Of a stretch of DNA of 48,285 nt, positions 38,946-45,613 are shown one piece after another. Below the pieces are notes generated by a model. It was not told the DNA's origin. It searched no databases and worked only from the letters and a program-made list of their open reading frames with translations. Location: contig NZ_JAFMPZ010000452.1 in assembly GCF_017353455.1 (NCBI RefSeq), forward strand, positions 1 through 48,285, in the 5' to 3' direction. Source of the DNA: Streptomyces laculatispora. GTDB taxonomy: Bacteria > Actinomycetota > Actinomycetes > Streptomycetales > Streptomycetaceae. How positions within the stretch are numbered: the stretch's first letter is position 1; the number at the start of each line of letters is the position of its first letter. The translations under genes and the position numbers were made by a program.

Positions 38946-39539
38946 TCAGAGCCGGGCGTCGAGCCGGGCCTTCGCCTCGGGCCATTCGTCGGCGAGCAAC
39001 GAGAAGTAGACCGTGTCGCGCCAGCTGCCGTCGTGGCGGCGGCGGTGGCGCCGCAGGACTCCCTCGCGTCGGGCACCGAGGCGCGCGATCGCCGCCTGGG
39101 AGCGCTCGTTGAGGTGGTCGGTCTTCAACTGCACGCGCCCCATACCCAGTTCCTCGAACGCGTGGGTGAGCAGGAGCAGCTTGCTCTCGGTGTTGACCGC
39201 CGACCGCCAGTGCGCACGGCCGTACCAGGTCCAGCCGATCTCCAGGCGCTCGTCGGCCACGTCGACGTCCAGGTACGTGGTCCAGCCGACGGCCCGGCCG
39301 CTCGCGCGGTGGATGACGGCGAACGGGACGTACACGCCGCGCCGTGCGTCCGCGAGCAGGGCCGTCAGCTTCTCGCCGAGCTCCTCCCTGGTCCGGGGGG
39401 TCGGTCCGCCCTGCCAGCGCCAGACCTCGTCGTCACGGCCGCCCGCGGCGAAGAGGCCGTCGAGGTGGTCCGGGGAGAGTGGTTCCAGGCGGACGTGGCG
39501 GCCGGTCAGGGTCACGGGAAGCGGGTGCGTGGCAGGCAT
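38946..39539 (-). CDS. GNAT acetyltransferase (RimJ/RimL-like)
   Basis: Soluble N-acetyltransferase of 197 aa. N-terminal LTGRHVRLEPLSPDHLDGLFAA; core VPFAVIHRASGRAVGWTTYLDVDVADERLEIGWTWYGRAHWRSAVNTESKLLLLTHAFEELGMGRVQLKTDHLNERSQAAIARLGARREGVLRRH. The acetyl-CoA site is the usual segment after IGWTWYG; the R/Q-x-x-G-x-G/A loop is altered to RAHWRSA, as in many RimJ-like proteins. The AT-rich upstream region 39541-39600 has three CTAGT-type motifs. Substrate unknown (protein N-terminus or small molecule). Confidence 0.9.
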   Translation of the reverse strand: MPATHPLPVTLTGRHVRLEPLSPDHLDGLFAAGGRDDEVWRWQGGPTPRTREELGEKLTALLADARRGVYVPFAVIHRASGRAVGWTTYLDVDVADERLEIGWTWYGRAHWRSAVNTESKLLLLTHAFEELGMGRVQLKTDHLNERSQAAIARLGARREGVLRRHRRRHDGSWRDTVYFSLLADEWPEAKARLDARL

Positions 39540-39540
39540 G

Positions 39541-39600
39541 ACGGCACCCTAGTCCATTACGAACTAGGCAGAAAGTGAATATGCACTAGCGCAATGGTTC
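39541..39600. promoter_or_regulatory. AT-rich promoter region with CTAGT motifs
   Basis: CTAGT (39549-39553) with ACTAG (39563-39567) and a further ACTAG at 39586-39590. The site lies directly upstream of the GNAT gene and resembles HxlR-type boxes; the regulator is not identified. Confidence 0.4.
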
Positions 39601-39624
39601 CGGGACGGGAGCGGCCGCGGCCGT

Positions 39625-40366
39625 TCACCTTCCCTTGCGCAGAGCCGCCGCCGCGGCCCGGATCTCGGACAGTTCGGCGTACAGCGCCTCGCCCGGGCAG
39701 TTGGTCCGGTACGCGTCACGGTGGCCCGACACGGCGTGCAGCACGGCGGCCGTGCCCTTCGGGAACCTGCTCGCGTCGTTCGACGAGACCAGCCGCACCG
39801 TGCCGCGCGGATCGGCGCCCGGCACCAGCTTCCACGCGGCCACCTTCGCGAGGGCCCGCAGGAGAACCGGCGGCACCGTGGCCCCGCGCCCGTAGTCGCC
39901 CAGCACCGCGATGCCCACGCTGTGGGCGTTGAAGCCCGTGGTGTGCGCGCCGCGGACCGAACGCCGGATGCCGCCCGCCCGGCCCTCGTAGATCGTCCCG
40001 CACCGGTCGACGAGGAAGTTGTAGCCGATGTCGTCCCAGCCGTTGCCCCTTTATGTGGGCCTCCTCCACCGCCCGCAGCATCCGCGGCACGTCCGCGCAG
40101 TCGTAGTCGTTGGACTCCCCCGTGTGATGGATGAAGACCGCCCGCACGGCGCCCGTGTAGACCGCCGGCTCCCTGACCATGCGCTCGTCCGCACGCCAGG
40201 CCGCCCGGCTGACGACGGCCGGCTGCGGCGCCCCGCGCGCCGCCGGGCGCGGCCGCTCGTGGGCGGCGGCCGGTGCGGGCAGCGCCGGCCGCACCGGGGC
40301 GTCCCGCAGCGCCAGCAGGGTGAGCGGGAGGACCGCGGCGCCCAGCGCGAGTCGATGGGGCCACAT
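39625..40366 (-). pseudogene. PGRP/amidase_2-type N-acetylmuramoyl-L-alanine amidase, one-base frameshift
   Basis: From ATG 40366 (AGGGTGG upstream) come a signal peptide (ALGAAVLPLTLLALRD), a Pro/Ala linker and the first zinc His in VFIHHTGESNDYDC. The frame is then lost at a G4 run (about 40045-40048). One base fewer gives NGWDDIGYNFLVDRCGTIYEGRAGG, HTTGFNAHSVGIAVLGDY, SGHRDAYRTNCPG (zinc His and Cys) and the end at 39625. The repaired protein is 246 aa with all zinc ligands, an active-looking secreted peptidoglycan amidase. As given, the gene is interrupted. Confidence 0.85.
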
Positions 40367-40433
40367 GGGACCACCCTGCGGCCTCGCCTCCGGGCCCGCA
40401 GATGCGGTGGCCGATCGGGTGAACGGCCGGGGG

Positions 40434-41177
40434 TCAGTCCCTGTTCCGGCCGAGGAGCAGCTTCCACGGGGCGATCGCGGACTCGATCTGCACCCGCAGA
40501 CCGAGCTTCGACTCACCGCTGACCCGCTCCTCGAAGCGGATCGGGACCTCGACGATCCGCAGCCCGCGCCGGACCGCGCGGTGGTTCATCTCCACCTGGA
40601 ACGAGTACCCGTTGCTGCGCACCGACGGGACGTCGATCGCCTTCAGCGCCGAGGCCCGCCACGCCTTGAACCCGGCGGTGGCGTCCTTCACCCCGAGCCG
40701 CAGAATCGCGTTGACGTAGAAATTCGCCCACGCGGACAGCGCCTTGCGGTGCCAGGGCCACTCCGTCGCGAGCGAACCGCCCTCCGCATAGCGCGATCCG
40801 ATCACCACCGCGGCGTCCTCGGCGAACAGCGTGTCGACCATGACCGGCACCCTGGACACCGGGTGGGAGAGGTCGGCGTCCATCTGGATCACCACGTCCG
40901 CGCCCTCGGCGAGCGCCCGCGCCATCCCCGCCACATAGGCCCGGCCGATTCCGTCCTTCTCCGTCCGGTGCAGCACCCCCACGACGCCCCCGGTCTCCGC
41001 CGCGAGCCGGTCGGCCACCTCGCCCGTGCCGTCCGGCGAGTTGTCGTCGACCACGAGAACGTGCAGGCCGGGCAGGCCCAGGTCCATCAGCAGGCCGACG
41101 AGGACCGGCAGGTTCGTCCGCTCGTCATAGGTGGGTACGACCACCACGATCCTCACAGGCGTCTGAGCCACGGCCAT
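40434..41177 (-). CDS. Polyprenol-phosphate mannosyltransferase-like GT2 enzyme
   Basis: Glycosyltransferase family 2 of 247 aa resembling dolichyl/polyprenyl-phosphate mannose synthases (DPM1/Ppm1). Motifs: VVVPTYDERTNLP, VVDDNSPDGTGEVAD, DGIGRAYVAGMARAL, QMDADLSHP (metal-binding DAD) and EVPIRFEERVSGESKL. It lacks the C-terminal membrane domain of some homologues. The expected reaction is GDP-mannose plus polyprenyl phosphate at the inner membrane face, supplying mannose for protein or lipid mannosylation. The gene ends just after the start of the amidase gene on the same strand. Confidence 0.87.
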   Translation of the reverse strand: MAVAQTPVRIVVVVPTYDERTNLPVLVGLLMDLGLPGLHVLVVDDNSPDGTGEVADRLAAETGGVVGVLHRTEKDGIGRAYVAGMARALAEGADVVIQMDADLSHPVSRVPVMVDTLFAEDAAVVIGSRYAEGGSLATEWPWHRKALSAWANFYVNAILRLGVKDATAGFKAWRASALKAIDVPSVRSNGYSFQVEMNHRAVRRGLRIVEVPIRFEERVSGESKLGLRVQIESAIAPWKLLLGRNRD

Positions 41178-41336
41178 TCCCTCGTGTCAGTCCCTCGTGA
41201 CACCGCGATCGGCGCGGACGGCCGCGCGAGCCTAACACCGGGGATCTTCACGCTCCGGGAGCCGCACGAGGCCCGGCACGCCCCCGCACGGCCCACGCGA
41301 TAATCTGGAGAAAGCGTGGCCGCAGACGGCCGCTGC

Positions 41337-41400
41337 GCGGCGGTGGGGCCCGCCGTACCCGAACCGCGGCGCGATCGCGCCGCCAACGGTCCCTACTTGC
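41337..41400 (+). ncRNA. Probable fluoride (crcB) riboswitch
   Basis: The leader of the crcB operon contains GGCGGTGGGGCCCGCCG, then GAACCGC, a GGCGCG/CGCGCC hairpin, and a final GGTCCCTACTT. This order (GG-rich 5' segment, AACCGC, hairpin, conserved CCTACT end) is that of the crcB motif. The 5' segment reads GGTGG where GATGG is more usual, so the match is divergent. A GATAAT at 41299-41304 could be the -10 box. It is followed by crcB after about 50 nt. Confidence 0.6.
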
Positions 41401-41448
41401 GTACGAGCACGCCCGCGTCCGGCGGGCGCCCCGGCAGGTAGGAGAGGT

Positions 41449-41865
41449 GTGCCCGACAAGCCCCTGAACCCCCAGGCCCCGGTCGTCGCGGCGATCGCGC
41501 TCGGCGGTGCGGCCGGCGCCTGCGCGCGCTACGGGGCGTCGCTGCTGTGGCCCACGGCGACGGGCGGGTTCCCCTGGACGACCCTCGTCGTGAACGTCAT
41601 CGGCTGCGCGGCGATCGGCGTGTTCATGGTGGTGATCAGCGAGGTATGGACGGCCCACCGGCTGGTGCGGCCGTTCTTCGGTACCGGGGTGCTGGGCGGG
41701 TTCACCACCTTCTCCACCTACGCCGTGGACATCGAGCGCCTCGTCGACGGGGGCCGGGCCCGCAGCGGCCTGGTGTATCTGGGACTGACACTGTTCGCGG
41801 CCCTCGCGGCGGTGTGGAGCGCGGTGTGGCTGACACGCCGCGTGCTGGCGTGGAGGCAGTCATGA
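41449..41865 (+). CDS. crcB: Fluoride exporter CrcB (first copy)
   Basis: Four-helix membrane protein of 138 aa (Fluc family), GTG start with GGAG close upstream. Signature [13 protein letters not shown] near the N-terminus, conserved Asn in TLVVNVIGC, and the F-box segment [13 protein letters not shown] with the Phe residues that line the fluoride pore. Fluc proteins work as dual-topology dimers; two crcB genes in one operon usually form an oriented heterodimer. Stop overlaps the DUF190 gene (ATGA). Confidence 0.95.
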   Translation: MPDKPLNPQAPVVAAIALGGAAGACARYGASLLWPTATGGFPWTTLVVNVIGCAAIGVFMVVISEVWTAHRLVRPFFGTGVLGGFTTFSTYAVDIERLVDGGRARSGLVYLGLTLFAALAAVWSAVWLTRRVLAWRQS

Positions 41866-42212
41866 CGACACCGAGGACCGAACGTGCCCTGCGGCTGACC
41901 GTCCTGGTCGGGGAGTCCGACGGCTGGCACCACCGGCCGGTCTACACCGAGATCGTGCACCGGGCGCACGCGGCGGGACTGGCGGGCGCCAGCGTGTTCC
42001 GCGGGATCGAGGGGTTCGGCGCCTCGTCGGTGATCCACACCCAGCGGCTGCTCTCGCTGAGCGAGGACCTGCCGGTGGCGGTGGTGATCGTGGACACCGA
42101 GGAGAAGGTGCGCGCCTTCCTGCCGCTGATCAAGGAGCTGATCGGCACCGGCCCGCTCGTCCTGGACGCCTGCGAGCTGGTGCGTTGGGGCGAGGCGGAG
42201 GAAGCCCGGTGA
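41862..42212 (+). CDS. DUF190 family protein
   Basis: Small soluble protein of 116 aa: [44 protein letters not shown] and [36 protein letters not shown]. This is the PII-like alpha/beta fold of DUF190. It is commonly encoded next to crcB and may regulate the exporter; its ligand is unknown. Translationally coupled to both neighbours by 4-bp overlaps. Confidence 0.92.
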   Translation: MTTPRTERALRLTVLVGESDGWHHRPVYTEIVHRAHAAGLAGASVFRGIEGFGASSVIHTQRLLSLSEDLPVAVVIVDTEEKVRAFLPLIKELIGTGPLVLDACELVRWGEAEEAR

Positions 42213-42583
42213 ACTGGCTGCTGGTGATCGCCGGCGCCGCGGTCGGCGCCCCGCTGCGGTACCTGACCGACCGCGCGGTGCAGTCCCGGCACGACTCCGT
42301 CTTCCCGTGGGGGACGTTCACGGTGAACGTGACGGGCTGCCTGGTGCTGGGGCTGCTGACCGGCGCGGTGACCGCCGGTGCCGCCTCCTCGCACGTCCAG
42401 CTGCTGCTCGGTACCGGGCTCTGCGGGGCGCTGAGCACGTACTCGACCTTCAGCTACGAGACCCTGCGGCTGGCCGAGGACGGCGCGCGGTTCTACGCGG
42501 CGGCCAATGTGGCCGCGAGCGTCGTGGCGGGGCTGGGCGCGGTGTTCGCCGGCATCACGCTCGCCGAGGCGCTCTGGGGCTGA
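42209..42583 (+). CDS. crcB: Fluoride exporter CrcB (second copy)
   Basis: Second Fluc subunit of 124 aa from GTG (GTGA overlap). Motifs: [26 protein letters not shown] and [15 protein letters not shown]. It differs clearly from the first copy, as expected for subunits with opposite orientation in a heterodimer. Last gene of the operon. Confidence 0.95.
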   Translation: MNWLLVIAGAAVGAPLRYLTDRAVQSRHDSVFPWGTFTVNVTGCLVLGLLTGAVTAGAASSHVQLLLGTGLCGALSTYSTFSYETLRLAEDGARFYAAANVAASVVAGLGAVFAGITLAEALWG

Positions 42584-42604
42584 CCGCCGCAGGACGCACG
42601 ATGC

Positions 42605-42644
42605 GCCGAGGCCCGGCTCCCCCGAGGGGGAGCCGGGCCTCGGC
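42605..42644. terminator. Bidirectional terminator, 19-bp perfect inverted repeat
   Basis: GCCGAGGCCCGGCTCCCCC (42605-42623) is the exact reverse complement of 42626-42644. It sits between the convergent crcB operon and the SCO5918-family gene. Confidence 0.9.
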
Positions 42645-42659
42645 GGGTGGTGCGGTGGT

Positions 42660-42971
42660 TCAGGCGTCCTGTCCGGGGGTCCCCAGCGCGGCCGAAGCGG
42701 CCTCCATGGGGCTCAGCTCCACCGGAGCGGACGGCGCCGGTACGGACCGGCAGGTGAAGCCTAGACGCCCCAGCGCCCTGGTCACCTCACCGGCCGTGAA
42801 GTCGCGGCGGTCCTGCCGGGTGATCACTTCACCCACCTGCTTGACCGGGTAGACACGACGGCTGATGATCACCGATTCCCCGGTGACGGGTTCGGGCTTG
42901 ATGCCCTTCATCGATGCCTCGACCTCGTGCTTGAAAAGGTCGAAGGGGAAGCGGGCGATGACGCAGCGCAT
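42660..42971 (-). CDS. SCO5918-family protein
   Basis: Small protein of 103 aa: MRCVIARFPFDLFKHEVEASMKGIKPEPVTGESVIISRRVYPVKQVGEVITRQDRRDFTAGEVTRALGRLGFTC. It is conserved in Streptomyces directly downstream of a cold-inducible DEAD-box helicase gene, as here. Function unknown. The basic middle region (SRRVYPVKQ, TRQDRRDF) is compatible with RNA binding (inference). Confidence 0.85.
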   Translation of the reverse strand: MRCVIARFPFDLFKHEVEASMKGIKPEPVTGESVIISRRVYPVKQVGEVITRQDRRDFTAGEVTRALGRLGFTCRSVPAPSAPVELSPMEAASAALGTPGQDA

Positions 42972-43022
42972 AGTGCCTCAACGGGGTCGGGGAGCGGAAC
43001 CGGACGGGAACGCGGGTATCGG

Positions 43023-44597
43023 TCAGGCTGCACGGTTGCCGGAGGACCGGCGCTGCGCACCGCCGCCCCGCGACTGGGAGGACGCGGACGACGAGGACGC
43101 GGACGACGACGAGGTGCGCCGGGCCTGGGCCGGGCGGCTGCGCCGGCCACGGGACGAGGACCCGCCCTTGGGCCGCTCCGACACCGGCGAGGTGATGACG
43201 ACGGGCACGCCCGAGGGCGCCTGCGCACCGGTGATCCGGCTCAGCTCGGCCTCGCCGGAACGGACCTGGGCGATCTGCGGGGTGATCCCGGCGTCGGCCA
43301 TCAGGCGCGTCATCTCGCGGCGCTGGTTGGGCAGCACCAGCGTGACGACACTGCCGGACTCCCCGGCACGGGCGGTACGGCCGCCGCGGTGCAGGTAGTC
43401 CTTGTGGTCGCTCGGCGGGTCGACGTTGACCACCAGGTCGAGGTTGTCGACGTGGATGCCGCGGGCCGCGACATTGGTGGCGACCAGCACCGTGACGTGC
43501 CCGGTCTTGAACCGGGTCAGGGTGCGGGTGCGCTGCGGCTGCGACTTCCCGCCGTGCAGCGCCGCCGCCCGGACCCCGCTGTTGAGCAGGTGGTCGGTGA
43601 GCTTGTCCACGGCGTGCTTGGTGTCCAGGAACATGATCACGCGGCCGTCGCGGGCGGCGATCTCCGTCGTGGTGGCGTACTTGTCGGCGCCGTGGACGTA
43701 GAGCACGTGGTGCTCCATCGTCGTCACCGCACCGGCGGCCGGGTCGACCGAGTGGACGACCGGGTCGTGCAGGTAGCGGCGCACCAGCAGGTCGACGTTG
43801 CGGTCCAGGGTGGCCGAGAACAGCATCCGCTGGCCCTCCGCCTGCACCTGGTCGAGCAGCTCGGTGACCTGCGGCATGAAGCCCATGTCGGCCATCTGGT
43901 CGGCCTCGTCCAGGACGGTGATGGAGACCCGGTCCAGCGAGCAGTCGCCGCGCTCGATCAGGTCCTTCAGCCGGCCCGGAGTGGCGACGACGACCTCGGA
44001 GCCGCCGCGCAGCGCGGCCGCCTGACGGCCGATCGACATACCGCCGACGACCGTGGCCAACCGCAGCTTGAGCGAGCGGGCGTACGGGGTGAGCGCGTCG
44101 GTGACCTGCTGGGCCAGTTCCCGGGTGGGGACGAGCACCAGGGCCAGCGGGCGTCGGGCGTCGGCGCGACGGCCTTCGATACGGGCCAGCAGGGCCAGAC
44201 CGAAGGCGAGCGTCTTGCCCGACCCGGTACGGCCGCGGCCCAGTACGTCACGGCCGGCCAGCGAGTTCGGCAGCGTGGCCGCCTGGATCGGGAACGGCAC
44301 CGTGACGCCCTCGGTGGCGAGCGCCGACAGCAGCGGCGCCGGCATGTCCAGATCGGCGAAGGCCTCCACGGCGGGCAGCGCCGGGGTGATGGTCTGCGGC
44401 AGTGCGAACTCGCCCTGCTTGGCGGCGGGCCGGCGGCCGTAGCCACCGCCGCCACCCGAGCGCTGGGCCGGGGCGCCGAAGCGGCCCTGGCCGCCCTGGC
44501 GGCCCGGGGCCTGCGAGCGGAAGCCGCCGCCCGAACGGGAGCCGCCGGAAGTGCGGGAATAACGGTCATTTGAGCGAGCTGTGCGGTCGCGGTTCAT
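43023..44597 (-). CDS. DEAD-box RNA helicase
   Basis: RNA helicase of 524 aa. ATG at 44597 with AAGGG upstream. Gly/Arg/Ser-rich N-terminus (SGGGFRSQAPGRQGGQGRF). Motifs: Q-motif PFPIQAATLP, I GRTGSGKT, Ia PTRELAQQ, Ib TPGRL, II VLDEADQM, III FSATL, IV VIMFLDTK, V ATNVAARGIHVD, VI HRGGRTARAG. The C-terminal tail is rich in Arg and Ser (SSSRGRRSRPAQARRTSSSSASS). Typical role: unwinding structured mRNA during cold or ribosome assembly. Neighbour of a CspA-type gene and of the SCO5918-family gene. Confidence 0.94.
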   Translation of the reverse strand: MNRDRTARSNDRYSRTSGGSRSGGGFRSQAPGRQGGQGRFGAPAQRSGGGGGYGRRPAAKQGEFALPQTITPALPAVEAFADLDMPAPLLSALATEGVTVPFPIQAATLPNSLAGRDVLGRGRTGSGKTLAFGLALLARIEGRRADARRPLALVLVPTRELAQQVTDALTPYARSLKLRLATVVGGMSIGRQAAALRGGSEVVVATPGRLKDLIERGDCSLDRVSITVLDEADQMADMGFMPQVTELLDQVQAEGQRMLFSATLDRNVDLLVRRYLHDPVVHSVDPAAGAVTTMEHHVLYVHGADKYATTTEIAARDGRVIMFLDTKHAVDKLTDHLLNSGVRAAALHGGKSQPQRTRTLTRFKTGHVTVLVATNVAARGIHVDNLDLVVNVDPPSDHKDYLHRGGRTARAGESGSVVTLVLPNQRREMTRLMADAGITPQIAQVRSGEAELSRITGAQAPSGVPVVITSPVSERPKGGSSSRGRRSRPAQARRTSSSSASSSSASSQSRGGGAQRRSSGNRAA

Positions 44598-44608
44598 ACA
44601 GAACCCTT

Positions 44609-44631
44609 CCTCGATATGGCGCGTATCGAGG
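44609..44631 (-). promoter_or_regulatory. Leader hairpin overlapping the helicase ribosome-binding site
   Basis: CCTCGATA (44609-44616) and TATCGAGG (44624-44631) form an 8-bp stem with a 7-nt loop. On the mRNA the stem base overlaps the 5' edge of the AGGAAGGG site before ATG 44597. It may give temperature-dependent translation (inference). Confidence 0.5.
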
Positions 44632-44951
44632 AATTCATTGCGGCGACGAGCGGCACAAGAATCGCAAGAACGGGCCGTTGGCATACGTGAACGAAGCCCG
44701 GCAGCCGGTCTTGAGCCGATACGGGCCCGGCCGAACCGGGTCCGGTGCTTCGCAATGACGCGGCGAGCGGGCCCGCGAAGCGGTCCTGCAGGTCACGTCA
44801 CGGGGCTCCGGCGGGCCGGTGTTCCGGTCCGGGAGCCATGGCGGATCGTCCGCCACACGGTGAAGATCGTGGTTCTGGGCGCCTGCCCGGCAGCTCGTGG
44901 CGGTGGTGCACCGGCACGGCATCGCTCGGGGGTGGGCCCGGAAAAGCAACG
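44632..44951. other. Region between helicase and cold-shock genes
   Basis: No supported gene. It presumably contains the helicase promoter and a long 5' leader. No convincing -35/-10 pair was found by eye. Confidence 0.4.
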
Positions 44952-44987
44952 AGCTGGGGCCCGCACCCCAAGGTGCGGGCCCCAGCT
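44952..44987. terminator. Terminator after the cold-shock gene
   Basis: AGCTGGGGCCCGCACC (44952-44967) pairs perfectly with 44972-44987 over a 4-nt loop, 43 bp downstream of the cold-shock stop codon. Confidence 0.85.
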
Positions 44988-45029
44988 GCGCGAAAGCGTC
45001 TCAGCGCGTGAGCGCCGGAGCAATCAGGT

Positions 45030-45233
45030 TCACGCGGGGGTGATGTTCTCCGCCTGCGGGCCCTTCTGGCCCTGCGTGACGTCGAAGTTCACCTTCTGGC
45101 CCTCCTGCAGCTCACGGAAGCCGCTGGCGGCGATGTTCGAGTAGTGGGCGAAGACGTCAGCGCCGCCACCATCCTGCTCGATGAAGCCGAAGCCCTTTTC
45201 CGCGTTGAACCACTTGACGGTGCCAGTAGCCAT
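45030..45233 (-). CDS. CspA-family cold-shock protein
   Basis: RNA-binding beta-barrel protein of 67 aa. RNP1 KGFGFIE, RNP2 DVFAHYS, start [13 protein letters not shown], standard length. AAGGAG precedes the ATG at good spacing. It probably acts as an RNA chaperone. It is monocistronic, with a terminator behind and an AT-rich leader in front, and is next to a DEAD-box helicase, a common functional association. Confidence 0.96.
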   Translation of the reverse strand: MATGTVKWFNAEKGFGFIEQDGGGADVFAHYSNIAASGFRELQEGQKVNFDVTQGQKGPQAENITPA

Positions 45234-45540
45234 GTTCTATCTCCTTCTGGGGCAGAGCCCGGGGACTCGCACTGTGCCAGTCCCACGTCGCCGCGATGAT
45301 TACCCCATCCGGATAATGAACCGGAAATACAAAAGTGCACCCATCAGCCCATTTAGCTGAGGAGAGCACTTGGAGTCTTTGGGAACCACAACTGCAACTG
45401 AGATCTACAGTAGCACAATGAATGCGGCCGGGCGCGGCAAGTAATTACACTCCGCCCGGCGTGTCATAAACCCTCATCGCACATTGCGTAAAATTCTGTG
45501 CTTGTCGCTGTAGATATTCGCCGCCGCACGGGGTAGTGCT
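45234..45540 (-). promoter_or_regulatory. AT-rich leader and promoter region of the cold-shock gene
   Basis: About 300 bp without a gene. It is clearly AT-richer than its surroundings (45290-45520) and includes a small stem TCAGC-CCATTTA-GCTGA. Cold-shock mRNAs often have long structured leaders. The exact promoter was not identified. Confidence 0.45.
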
Positions 45541-45556
45541 CCGGCTCCCGATGCCC

Positions 45557-45593
45557 TGATCTCCCCCCTGATTCAGGACCAGGGGGGAGATTA
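45557..45593. terminator. Terminator after the alpha-mannosidase gene
   Basis: ATCTCCCCCCTG (45559-45570) pairs with CAGGGGGGAGAT (45580-45591), extendable by two pairs (one G-U). It lies 21 bp downstream of the minus-strand mannosidase stop codon. Confidence 0.8.
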
Positions 45594-45613
45594 CGGGCAG
45601 TTCAACCGCTGCC

